DNA of 21,392 nt. It comes from JAFGQJ01 sp964588525 (GTDB lineage: Bacteria > Spirochaetota > Spirochaetia > SZUA-6 > DRHE01). The notes under the pieces are model-generated. The model worked only from the letters and a program-made list of their open reading frames with translations. It had not been told where the DNA came from and did not search any database. The translations under genes were made by a program, and so were the position numbers. Below, one piece after another: positions 7,786 through 15,476 of this stretch (the stretch's first letter is position 1; every line of letters begins with the position of its first letter). The DNA lies in the NCBI GenBank assembly GCA_964588525.1, contig CAZPQC010000068.1:1-21392 (forward strand). The letters are read 5' to 3'.

Positions 7786-8739
7786 GTGCTCCAGACTGAC
7801 AATGTAATCCGCTGCACCTACACGGATCCGACCATCAACCAGCTCCTGAAACAGGCCGGATCGGAGGCGGGGACCTTTAGCCGCCATTACAATCAGGTCG
7901 AGGAGTTCTTCATTCGCTTCGAAAGGAACTTCAGCGTACCTCGGCTGCCGATCCATCATGACGTACGCGTGAGCGTTCCTGAGCCTCGCTACGTGCAGCT
8001 GCTGACCCAGGTCTTGAAGCAGCTGATCCCGCTGGCACCACGGTTGTTCGGGGATCTCACCCATGTGTTCGATCCAACCGACACTCTTCGCCCGAGTTTT
8101 TTTCATCTCCACCTTATCGACTCCAGCCGGTATCTGTATCTCCTGAAACTGGATCTGATGTACCGGCCTCAGGTTCACGGTCTGGTTGAAAGAGGTTCGA
8201 ATGATCTGACCGCCGCCTATTCCAGCGACACCCTGTTTCTCGAGGCCACCTGCATCCCGGTGCGGGAGGTGCAGACCCAATCCGGCAAGATCAGCACCTT
8301 CGTCATCGATCAGACCATATCCAACACCTGGGTGGACGAGATCGGCAGAGGGTATCTGGTCCAGGGAATCTGGATGGACAATGATCTCACCAAATTCTTC
8401 AGCAAGCTGTTTCTTCCGGAGGGCAAACGCACCTATCCTTTCTATCCGTATATCTGCAAATACAAAACCATCTGTCAGAATTTCATCGATCCCGATCCCC
8501 AGACACGCAAGGAGCTGCTGCCGTATCTGCACAGAGCCGTGCAGTATCTGCGGCCGGTGATGCCGCGGATCGAGGCGGCGCTGAAAGAAGGAGAGTTCAG
8601 CGAAGACAACGAAACCTTCCGTGAGCTCAAACGCAAAGTACCTCTCCCGTGGATGAAGATCTGGAACGGTCTGCACCTCGAGATGTACCTCAACAGCCGG
8701 GATATGAAGGAGTATCGCATCGACAATGCAGCTGGCTGA
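7786..8739 (+). CDS. Conserved-looking hypothetical protein of unknown function
   Basis: I do not recognise this 317-residue protein. It is soluble by appearance: no signal peptide and no transmembrane segment. It is rich in aromatic and charged residues, with a Tyr/Phe/Cys patch (YPFYPYICKYKTIC) near 219-232 and a Lys/Arg-rich acidic-basic C-terminus. The frame uses codons like its neighbours, begins 27 bases after the kinase-like gene and overlaps murD by 14 bases, all of which support a real gene in the operon. The start is tentatively GTG 7786; GGGAG lies about 15 bases upstream, which is rather far, and no other good start exists nearby. It may work with the preceding membrane protein, since both precede murD. 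Confidence 0.75.
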   Translation: MLQTDNVIRCTYTDPTINQLLKQAGSEAGTFSRHYNQVEEFFIRFERNFSVPRLPIHHDVRVSVPEPRYVQLLTQVLKQLIPLAPRLFGDLTHVFDPTDTLRPSFFHLHLIDSSRYLYLLKLDLMYRPQVHGLVERGSNDLTAAYSSDTLFLEATCIPVREVQTQSGKISTFVIDQTISNTWVDEIGRGYLVQGIWMDNDLTKFFSKLFLPEGKRTYPFYPYICKYKTICQNFIDPDPQTRKELLPYLHRAVQYLRPVMPRIEAALKEGEFSEDNETFRELKRKVPLPWMKIWNGLHLEMYLNSRDMKEYRIDNAAG

Positions 8740-10129
8740 CATCTGTTCCCTGAGGGTTACGGTGATGGGTCTGGGGTTGCACGGGGGCGGCCTGGCCTCG
8801 GCGCTGTTCTTCGCCCGCCACGGCGCCCGGGTGACGGTGACGGACAACCGGGACAATCCGGAGGTCTTTGCAGAGATCCTGCCCCAACTCGAAGAAGCCG
8901 GGGTGCGCGCCGTGCTCGGTCGTCACGACCGGCGGGATTTCATCCAGACCGACCTGATCATCAAGAATCCGGCGGTTCCCGCCGCCTCCTCCTTTCTCGA
9001 AACCGCCCGAGCTCACGGACGCCGTATAGAGACGGACCTGTCGGTGTTTCTCCAGCTCTGCGGCAACCCGATAATCGCGGTCACCGGGTCCAAGGGCAAA
9101 TCCACGACCTCTTCGGCCATCCACCACTGCCTGCAGGAGGTCCACCCGGGCGTCCGGCTGGGGGGAAACATAACCGTCAGTCCCCTCACCTTCCTCGATG
9201 AGATCGAGCCGGAGGCGCCGGTCGTCCTGGAGCTCTCCTCCTGGCAGCTGGCGGACATCCGCGGACGGGACCTGCTGGCGCCCCTCGTGTCGGTGGTCAC
9301 GGTGATCCTCCCCGACCACCAGGACCGCTATCCGAATATGCAGAGCTACATCGCCGACAAGGAAACGATATTCGCGAGCCAGGACTCCGAACAATACGCC
9401 CTGTTCAATCTTCAGGACCCTCTGCAGCACGGTTTCGCGAAGGAGACCCGGGCGCAGGCCCGCTATTTTTCGGCGGCGGCTCTGGACCCCGGGCTGGAAG
9501 GGGCATATCTGCTGGATCGGGGGGCCGTGATACGGGAGGGAAGGCGGGAAATCCCCCTTGCCCTCGATCCGCTCAAGCTGCCGGGGGCGCACAACCGGCT
9601 GAATCTCCTGGCCGCGGCCCTGGCCTGCCGCTGCTTCGGAATGCCGGTGGAGCGGATCGCTCGCCCTCTGCGTGCGTTTCCCGGCATCGAGCACCGGTTG
9701 GAGCTGGCTGCGGAGATCGACGGCGTTCGTTACTACAACGATTCGGCGGCCACCATTCCCCAGGCCACCGCCGCCGCCCTGGATTCGCTCATCGCCCCGA
9801 TTCACCTGATCGCCGGCGGCACGGACAAACAGCTGGATTTTCATCCCCTGCTGGAGTCGATCCATCGGGCCGAGAGGATCATCCTGCTGCGGGGCAGCGC
9901 CACCGAAAAGATGCGGGCTCTGTTCGAAGAGCAGTCGATCCCCTATGAGGGACCCTTCGAAACCCTCGAAGAAACGGTCCGGCAAGCCGCCCGCGGGGCG
10001 AAGCCCGGAACCTCGGTTCTGTTCTCCCCGGGCTGCGCTTCCTTCGAGTTGTTTCTCAATGAGTTCGATCGGGGCGCAAAGTTCAAACGACTGGTTGCGG
10101 ATTTGGGCGGCTCGAACCGCCTAGGGTAG
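8726..10129 (+). CDS. murD: UDP-N-acetylmuramoylalanine--D-glutamate ligase
   Basis: MurD adds D-Glu to UDP-MurNAc-L-Ala in the cytoplasm during peptidoglycan synthesis. An N-terminal Rossmann-type region contains GLGLHGGG (15-22). The ATP loop VTGSKGKST follows near residue 118, then GGNITVSP, ELSSWQL, the LPGAHNRLN and FPGIEHRLE blocks, YNDSAATIP, AGGTDKQLDF and the C-terminal SPGCASFELFLNEFDRG. The ELSSxQL and GGxDK motifs separate it from FolC and MurC. The 467-residue length is normal. Its start lies inside the preceding gene. The last 7-9 residues (after VADL) look non-native: the stop codon at 10127-10129 lies within DNA that also encodes the end of the antisense transposase, so the IS insertion probably supplied the final codons. 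Confidence 0.95.
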   Translation: MQLADICSLRVTVMGLGLHGGGLASALFFARHGARVTVTDNRDNPEVFAEILPQLEEAGVRAVLGRHDRRDFIQTDLIIKNPAVPAASSFLETARAHGRRIETDLSVFLQLCGNPIIAVTGSKGKSTTSSAIHHCLQEVHPGVRLGGNITVSPLTFLDEIEPEAPVVLELSSWQLADIRGRDLLAPLVSVVTVILPDHQDRYPNMQSYIADKETIFASQDSEQYALFNLQDPLQHGFAKETRAQARYFSAAALDPGLEGAYLLDRGAVIREGRREIPLALDPLKLPGAHNRLNLLAAALACRCFGMPVERIARPLRAFPGIEHRLELAAEIDGVRYYNDSAATIPQATAAALDSLIAPIHLIAGGTDKQLDFHPLLESIHRAERIILLRGSATEKMRALFEEQSIPYEGPFETLEETVRQAARGAKPGTSVLFSPGCASFELFLNEFDRGAKFKRLVADLGGSNRLG

Positions 10130-11233
10130 AAACAGGACTTTTTCAAGATAGCTCTCATCCCAACCAGCTAATAGCCGTTTCCCGGCGATACTGCGTTTAC
10201 AGGTCTTTTCCTGTTTGAGAAGATTGAGCGTGATCCGTCGGAGCATCGCGAAGTTCTCCGCCGAATGGTCTTTTCGTTTCCGGCATTCATCTTCCCTGAA
10301 CGCGATGTCGAATACCCAGTGAAGACTATTTTCGATCCCCCAGTGGCTTCGTATCACCTCACCAATCCTCTGTGCCTGTGGTGCTAAGCTTGAGATATAA
10401 AACAAGGTTTCTTCCGATTGGCTTTCACCGATCACCCTCTGGATTTTCATCATGCAGATGCTCTGCAGATTCGCCCACTGATCCTTCATCGAAAGTCAAT
10501 CGATATCATCGGTGACCCACCATTCGCAGATCTCAACACGCCCATGATCTTTATCCACCGTTTTGTGCTAATCGAAAGCAGCACTAGAAAAATCCTGCTC
10601 CTGCGCATCCTGGAAATACAATTCAACGTCCTCGTTCAGGGTTCCTTGATTGCCCTTCAAGGCCAACACATACTCCGCGCCCCCTTCACAGATGCTTTGG
10701 GCTATCTCTTTTTGTGTGCCCATGGCATCAATCGTCACAATACAGCCGTGTAATTCCAGTAGATCAAGCAACTCAGGGATCGCGGTGATCTCATTGGATT
10801 TCTCATCCGTTTTCACTTGTCCCAGGGTAAGGCCCGCCTTGTTCGCCCAGGCGCTGATCATGTGAATGGCAGACTTTCCTTCCCCATGGGAATGACGAAG
10901 CGTTTTTCCGTCGATATTGATGATCTCCTGCTCATGGCGTGGATTGATGGCCTGAATCCAGGACAGAAAGCAGCGACTGAATTGTTCGGGATCTAAGAGG
11001 ACAAAGACCCTGGCCAGGGTATCATGAGAGGAAATCCCATGAGGCAGCTCCAAATATCTTTGAAACCAGCTTTCTTTTGCTCGGCCGAAGGTTTCGATAT
11101 CGTCCCATTTCTCCGCCCCGCAAATGGATGCACAAAGTACAATAGTGATGATATCGATGAGCTTATGTCGTTCGTTGTCTTCCTGTGGATCCGCTAACTC
11201 GCTAAAATGCTCGAGGATGTTCTTTGAGTTCAT
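10121..11233 (-). pseudogene. ISAs1-family DDE transposase with two in-frame stops
   Basis: A single frame of 371 codons runs from ATG 11233 to TAG 10121 without any frameshift. It is broken by TAG at 10570-10568 (codon 222) and TGA at 10498-10496 (codon 246). The catalytic triad is recognisable: Asp108 in NIDGKT, Asp169 in TIDAMG and Glu301 in HWGIENSLHW. The C-terminal LRRITLNLLK and KRLLAGWDESYL blocks are typical of the family. The TGA stands where relatives have Trp in the DIDWL motif. It would be explained by one G-to-A change, and the TAG by one C-to-T change. Both would stop translation before the third catalytic residue, so the element cannot make active transposase by itself. The start is well supported by GGGAGGGA seven bases upstream. 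Confidence 0.88.
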
Positions 11234-11237
11234 CGTC

Positions 11238-11262
11238 CCTCCCAGAGTATCAATCTGGGAGG
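11238..11262 (-). promoter_or_regulatory. Hairpin masking the transposase ribosome binding site
   Basis: CCTCCCAGA (11238-11246) and TCTGGGAGG (11254-11262) form a perfect 9-base stem with a 7-base loop. On the minus strand the arm next to the start codon is the GGGAGG binding site of the transposase (ATG at 11233), so readthrough transcripts would have the site buried. On the plus strand the same stem is followed by ATTTTCTT and could end transcription coming from murD. Confidence 0.6.
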
Positions 11263-11583
11263 ATTTTCTTACTAGCGGAAACCACCTGTCGGCTCCGCAC
11301 ATCCAGCGGCGCCACCTCAAAATTTTATAAGGCTGGGGTGCCTATGCGAAAATCAGTCCCTCGGCCGTTAACGGCCGGGGAATGCCCAACTCAACTAAAT
11401 CTCGAATCATACGGCTTTTGCGTAACAGTAGTACCGGTGCTCGGCCTGGTTGTGGCTGATATCCTCTGAAATCACACGACTCGGGTCGGCGAATGCTTGC
11501 TGTGCCAGACAGAATGGAGCTCTGGTCAGGTTGATTTGATGCAAAGCGACCGGTACCCGTTGTCGTATTGGACCCTTGGCTGC
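11263..11583. other. Non-coding stretch between IS and lacI promoter
   Basis: I see no gene here. Short open frames on both strands show no family resemblance or good start. The stretch includes the presumed right end of the IS and the palindrome at 11362-11377, and ends at the regulator promoter. It may be remnant DNA left by the insertion. Confidence 0.5.
11362..11377. repeat. Perfect 16-base palindrome
   Basis: CGGCCGTTAACGGCCG is fully self-complementary, and the symmetry continues with a G-T and two C-G pairs outward. It contains GTTAAC at its centre. It could be a protein-binding site, a relic of the IS end, or a cruciform-prone sequence. No T-run follows, so it is not a typical terminator. 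Confidence 0.6.
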
Positions 11584-11612
11584 TTGAACGTTTCATTAAT
11601 AAATGTTACATT
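11584..11612 (+). promoter_or_regulatory. Promoter of the lacI-ABC operon
   Basis: TTGAAC (11584-11589) and TACATT (11607-11612) are separated by 17 bases and each match four of six consensus bases. Transcription would start near 11618, inside the operator, leaving a leader of about a dozen bases before ATG 11630. Confidence 0.55.
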
Positions 11613-11634
11613 ATGAGAGCGTTTTCATAATGTA
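11607..11634. promoter_or_regulatory. LacI-family operator across the regulator's start codon
   Basis: Ten-base perfect inverted repeats TACATTATGA (11607-11616) and TCATAATGTA (11625-11634) flank an 8-base centre. The middle 14 bases, TGAGAGCGTTTTCA (11614-11627), fit the LacI-family operator pattern with its central CG. It overlaps the -10 element and the ATG, so bound protein would block its own operon. Confidence 0.75.
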
Positions 11635-12688
11635 TAAAAAACCGGTGACATTGAAGCGAGGCAACCCTAGAGTTACCGTCGAAGACGTAGCCAGCCGCTG
11701 CGGCCTTTCTCGGGCAACGGTTTCTCGGGCGCTCAACCGCAAGGACAGCGTCAGGCCGGCAACTGTAGAAAAAGTCAAAAAGGCCATCGCCGAACTCGGT
11801 TATGTTCCCGATGCATCTGCCCGGGCTCTCCCAGGGGGACGCAAGAACATGATCGCCATTCTCCTCCCCGATGTGACGATGCCCTATTATGCCAACCTTC
11901 TTGAAAGCGCCGACGAGGTAGCGGAGGAGCGGAACTACCACCTGCTCATTCAAACAAGGGAATATAGAAGCTCAGTACTGAGGCTTATCGAAGAGCAGCG
12001 TGCTGACGGCTATATTATCCGCAACTCCGGTGATCCGGAGGTTGATCGGACGATTGTAAACAAGCTCACCGCGAACAGCCTGCCCTTTATCTTCATCGGC
12101 AAGCCGACCGAAGATGGGGTGCTGCACATCGGCGTGGATAACGTGGGCGGAGCGCGGGAAATGGCTCATCACTTCGCCGATCATGGCTTCCGCGACATCC
12201 TTTTCATTACAGGACCACCGAAAAAAATCGACTCCAACGATCGCATCTACGGATTCAAGCTGGGTCTCAGTGAGCGCGGTGTCGATCCCGATTCCCTGAA
12301 GTACGTAGAAGGAAATTTCACCCGGGCTGGAGGATTCCAAGCCGCCGCTGATTTCTTCGCCCGCAATCGGGTGGAGGCGGTCTTCGCAGCCAACGACCAG
12401 ATGGCCTTGGGGGCGTTACATTATTTCTACGAACAGAGGATCAGAGTCCCCCAGGACGTCGCGTTAGCTGGTTTTGACGACGACTTCTTCGCAGAATTTC
12501 TCTGTCCGCCCCTGAGCACGGTCAGGCAGCCTATGGCCGAGATCGGCGCCGTGGCGGTTGAGAATATCATCCTGATGCTCGAAGGCTCAGGAATACGAAA
12601 AAACAGAATTCTACTCCCCACCGAGTTGATGATCAGACGATCCTGCGGGTGCGGAGAGAAAAAAAACACTAAGGGAGGTGTTCTATGA
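11630..12688 (+). CDS. LacI-family transcriptional regulator
   Basis: The 352-residue protein has the N-terminal LacI helix-turn-helix (VTVEDVASRCGLSRATVSRAL, about 15-35), the hinge-helix segment (YVPDASARAL) and a periplasmic-binding-protein-type effector domain with GVDNVGGAR, NDQMALGAL and LAGFDDD. It ends in the common RRSCGC tail. ATG 11630 is preferred over the in-frame ATG 11603, because the latter lies upstream of the predicted transcription start; 11603 would add nine residues encoded by the operator. The gene overlaps the binding-protein gene by four bases, so regulator and transporter are one transcription unit. It is expected to repress through the operator over its own start and be released by a sugar-like or phosphorylated effector carried by the transporter; the effector cannot be read from sequence. 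Confidence 0.93.
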   Translation: MYKKPVTLKRGNPRVTVEDVASRCGLSRATVSRALNRKDSVRPATVEKVKKAIAELGYVPDASARALPGGRKNMIAILLPDVTMPYYANLLESADEVAEERNYHLLIQTREYRSSVLRLIEEQRADGYIIRNSGDPEVDRTIVNKLTANSLPFIFIGKPTEDGVLHIGVDNVGGAREMAHHFADHGFRDILFITGPPKKIDSNDRIYGFKLGLSERGVDPDSLKYVEGNFTRAGGFQAAADFFARNRVEAVFAANDQMALGALHYFYEQRIRVPQDVALAGFDDDFFAEFLCPPLSTVRQPMAEIGAVAVENIILMLEGSGIRKNRILLPTELMIRRSCGCGEKKNTKGGVL

Positions 12689-13713
12689 AACGAGTAGCTC
12701 TTGTTCTTCTGGTTGTGCTGCTGGCCTTGCCCGCGTTCAGCGGTGGGCAGCCGGAGCCTGAGAAGAAAGTGCTCATCTACGCGGCCCTGGATGAAAAAAC
12801 CAGCAACGAGCTGGCCCAAGCCTTCACCGCCGAGACGGGAATTCCCGCTGAAGTGGTTGTGCAACTCGAACAGGCGGGTACAGTCTCCGGACGGATCAAG
12901 ACAGAAGCACCGAATCCCCGGGCTGATGTCTTCATCGGCGGTAATTCCAATTACCACACCGACCTGGCCGACGGAGGCTTTTTGGAAAAGTACACGTCTC
13001 CGGTGATCAAGCAGGCCGGTATTTCCAGCCAGTTCACGGACCCAGACGGCTACTGGACCGGTTGGTACCTGGGCGCTTTGTGTCTGCTGTACAACGAGAA
13101 GCGCTACCAGGAGGAGGTGGCGCCAAAGGGGATCAAACCTCCAAGCACGTGGGACGATTTGCTCAACCCCGTTTATAAAGGGGAGGTCATTGCTTCCAAC
13201 CCGGCCACTACCGGCGGCGCTTATCTGATGCTCTGCGCCCAGATCTTCCGTCTGGGCAGCGAACAGGCGGGCTTCGACTACATCCGGAAGCTGGATACAA
13301 ACGTGGCCCAGTATACCAAGGGCGCAAATGGATCGATTCCTCTGGTCAGCCAGGGAGAAGCCATTGTCGGTTTTGCTTGGGGGCATGACACTTTAAAGCA
13401 AAAGATCCAGGGCAACCTGCCTATCGTCGTGGTGTTCCCCAAGGACACCGGTTTCGAAATCGGTGCGGCCTCGATTATCAAGGGGGCTCCCCACCTCGAA
13501 TCGGCAAAAAAATTCGTCGATTTCCTGCTGTCTCCTACTGCGGGGGCGATTAACGCTAAAAATGGCTACCGCTACCCCGTACGTAAAGGCGTGGACCTAC
13601 CCGCCGGTGTTCCGGCTTTCGAGAGTATCGACTTCGCTCCGTGGGACCTGAAAAGAGCCGCGGTAAACGTTGACGCCTGGAAGAAAAAGTGGGCCGAGAT
13701 TACCGGCAAGTAA
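12685..13713 (+). CDS. Periplasmic solute-binding protein of the Fe3+/AfuA/phosphonate class
   Basis: This 342-residue family 1/6-like binding protein has a signal peptide: KR, then a Leu/Val core, and a cut near AFS-GG around residue 20. There is no lipobox cysteine. The body shows the iron-type binding-protein layout: VLIYAALDE at the start, RADVFIGG, the YLGALCLLYNEKRY and PSTWDDLLNPVYKGEV segments, and GYRYPVRKGV near the C-terminus. Family members bind ferric ions, 2-aminoethylphosphonate or, in Actinobacillus AfuA, hexose phosphates. The tandem tyrosines of ferric-binding members are not obvious. The start is ATG 12685, with GGGAGGTG just upstream. It is followed by a stable stem-loop that may protect its message, as binding protein is normally needed in excess. 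Confidence 0.88.
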   Translation: MKRVALVLLVVLLALPAFSGGQPEPEKKVLIYAALDEKTSNELAQAFTAETGIPAEVVVQLEQAGTVSGRIKTEAPNPRADVFIGGNSNYHTDLADGGFLEKYTSPVIKQAGISSQFTDPDGYWTGWYLGALCLLYNEKRYQEEVAPKGIKPPSTWDDLLNPVYKGEVIASNPATTGGAYLMLCAQIFRLGSEQAGFDYIRKLDTNVAQYTKGANGSIPLVSQGEAIVGFAWGHDTLKQKIQGNLPIVVVFPKDTGFEIGAASIIKGAPHLESAKKFVDFLLSPTAGAINAKNGYRYPVRKGVDLPAGVPAFESIDFAPWDLKRAAVNVDAWKKKWAEITGK

Positions 13714-13765
13714 ATCGGGCATGAGTCTCGGGGACAGCCACCCGGAACATGCACCGGAGATCTCA

Positions 13766-13820
13766 CAGAGGAAACTCTGACAACCTAAGCGGGCAGGCGG
13801 ATCTGAACTGTCTGCCCGCT
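13766..13820 (+). other. mRNA stem-loops between binding protein and permease genes
   Basis: Two stems follow each other. CAGAG-GAAA-CTCTG (13766-13779) has a GNRA tetraloop. AGCGGGCAG (13788-13796) pairs perfectly with CTGCCCGCT (13812-13820) over nine bases, and further G-T/C-G pairs extend inward. No U-run follows, so these look like message-stabilising or partial-termination structures. The palindrome CGTATATACG (13821-13830) comes directly after. Confidence 0.6.
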
Positions 13821-13848
13821 CGTATATACGAAGACGCTTAAAGAGCAG

Positions 13849-15468
13849 ATGAAAGAGAGATCAAAGTTGCTGCGGGAGCCCCTCCTGCTGGCGACAGTCC
13901 TGGTAGTCGGTATATGCCTGATACTGTTCGTTCTCTATCCGATCGTGCGGGTCTTCACCTATCCAACTTTGAAGGATTTCGTCGAGGTACCGAGGAATAT
14001 CCGATATCTGAGAGCTATCCGCAACAGCCTGCTGATGGTTGTCCTGTCCACCTCCACGGCCACCTTTTTCGGATTTTTGTTCGCCTACACCGTAACTAGA
14101 ACCGATGTGCCGCTGAAATCGGTTTTCAAGCTCATTTCGATCCTGCCTTTGTTTTCCCCTCCCTTCATGGTGGCCTTCAGCTACCTGATGATGTTCGGAA
14201 AAAACGGCCTGATCACGGCACACCTGTTCGGCCTGAGGGTAAGTATTTTGGGGTGGCATGGTCTCTGGCTTTCCGAGACGATCGCCTTTTTCCCGGTCGC
14301 GACCATGGTCATGGAGGGCGTTCTTCAATCGATTGCGCCAAGTCTGGAATATGCGGGGCGTAACCTGGGAGCAACAGGATTCACCTTGTTCCGAACCGTA
14401 ACCTTTCCCCTGGCCCGTCCCGGTGTGGCTGGGGCGGCACTGCTCGTGTCGATCCTCATCCTGGCGGATTTCGGAAATCCCATAATGATCGCTGGTGATT
14501 TTTCGGTATTGGCTACGGAAGCCTGGCTGCGTGTGGAAGGATGGGGGGATGTGAGCGGCGCGGCCGTATTGTCTTCGATGCTTCTGCTTCCGTCACTGGC
14601 GATTTTCCTGATCCAGCGCTACTGGGTGGGACGAAGTTCTTATATCACGATTACGGGAAAGCCGAGTCAAGTTGAGCGTGAACCGACCAAATGGTTCATC
14701 CGCTGGTCGCTGTTCGGCTTCTGCTTCCTGGTATCGGTGATGGTCATCCTCGTGTACGTGGCCCTGGTTGCAGGTGCATTCGTCAGGGGCTGGGGTTTTG
14801 ATTGGACACCGACTCTGGAATATATCCGCAGCATATTTTCCCGCTCACCCGAGCTGATCCACAGCCTGTCCTTCGCCGTAGCAGCCGGCATAATCAGTGC
14901 GGTCTTTTCCATTACCGCATCCTATCTGGTTTCCCGGAAGCGCTTTCCCCTGCACAAGCTGATGGATTTTATCTGCATCTTACCTGCCGCACTGCCGGGG
15001 ATATTTTTTGGGATCGGCTATTCCATCGCCTTCACCAGACCGCCCATAGACCTGTATGGCACGGCGGCCATTATCATCCTCAGTATGATCTTTTGGAACA
15101 TTTCGATGGGATATCAGACAGGCATCGGGGCCTTTCAGCAAATCTCGCCCTCCCTCGGCGAGGCCGCATCCAATCTGGGGGCGGGGAGCATGAAGATTTT
15201 CAGGCAGATCGAAGCGCCGCTGGTGAAGACCTCCTTCTTTTCCGCTTTTATTGTTTCCTTTATCCGGGCTGTCACTACCTTGAGCGTTATAGTTTTCCTG
15301 ACCACCTCGAGCAATGCAGTCGCCACCTTTACGATCATGAATTTAGTCAGTGACGGTTTCTACGGCAAAGCCGCCGCTCTGACCACGGCCCTGCTTCTGA
15401 TCGCCTTCACCGTGCTTGGGCTGGCGAAACTGTTCATAGGCAAACGGATGGAGTTGTTCAAGATCTGA
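13849..15468 (+). CDS. ABC transporter permease, two fused domains (FbpB/AfuB type)
   Basis: The 539-residue inner-membrane protein has about twelve hydrophobic segments arranged as two binding-protein-dependent permease domains in one chain. Each has an EAA loop that contacts the ATPase: residues 167-192 (EYAGRNLGATG ... PLARPG) and 438-461 (EAASNLGAGSM ... APLVK). A fused permease of this size is typical of FbpB, AfuB and PhnV-like systems rather than of sugar importers with separate MalF/MalG chains. The start is ATG 13849, with only a weak AAAGAG upstream, so expression may be lower than that of the binding protein. The gap of 135 bases after the binding-protein gene carries the stem-loops. 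The ATPase gene follows after 8 bases. Confidence 0.93.
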   Translation: MKERSKLLREPLLLATVLVVGICLILFVLYPIVRVFTYPTLKDFVEVPRNIRYLRAIRNSLLMVVLSTSTATFFGFLFAYTVTRTDVPLKSVFKLISILPLFSPPFMVAFSYLMMFGKNGLITAHLFGLRVSILGWHGLWLSETIAFFPVATMVMEGVLQSIAPSLEYAGRNLGATGFTLFRTVTFPLARPGVAGAALLVSILILADFGNPIMIAGDFSVLATEAWLRVEGWGDVSGAAVLSSMLLLPSLAIFLIQRYWVGRSSYITITGKPSQVEREPTKWFIRWSLFGFCFLVSVMVILVYVALVAGAFVRGWGFDWTPTLEYIRSIFSRSPELIHSLSFAVAAGIISAVFSITASYLVSRKRFPLHKLMDFICILPAALPGIFFGIGYSIAFTRPPIDLYGTAAIIILSMIFWNISMGYQTGIGAFQQISPSLGEAASNLGAGSMKIFRQIEAPLVKTSFFSAFIVSFIRAVTTLSVIVFLTTSSNAVATFTIMNLVSDGFYGKAAALTTALLLIAFTVLGLAKLFIGKRMELFKI

Positions 15469-15476
15469 TTCGGGGG

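Larger units (their letters stand above)
10121..11340 (-). mobile_element. ISAs1-family insertion sequence, decayed
   Basis: The element is defined by an ISAs1-type transposase on the minus strand plus about 100 bases of upstream DNA. I could not find a matching pair of terminal inverted repeats or a target duplication. The transposase stop codon already overlaps the murD stop, leaving no room for a left end, so that end is probably deleted. The right boundary is a guess; an A/T-rich segment near 11319-11331 could belong to the right end. Confidence 0.7.

Noticed and set aside
7075..8856. Antisense frame of 593 codons over the pseudokinase and unknown gene
   Set aside because: It crosses several plus-strand genes with tight spacing and binding sites, and shows no domain.
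10105..10123. Minus-strand GGTTCGAGCC resembling a tRNA T-loop, within a GGCGG/CCGCC stem
   Set aside because: The loop has six rather than seven bases when the stem is paired, and no acceptor, anticodon or D arm fits around it. It lies in the end of murD.
10496..10570. Stop-codon recoding (for example TGA as Trp or Sec) to keep the transposase open
   Set aside because: TGA and TAG both end normal genes throughout the window, two different stops are involved, and no recoding signal is visible. Decay is simpler.
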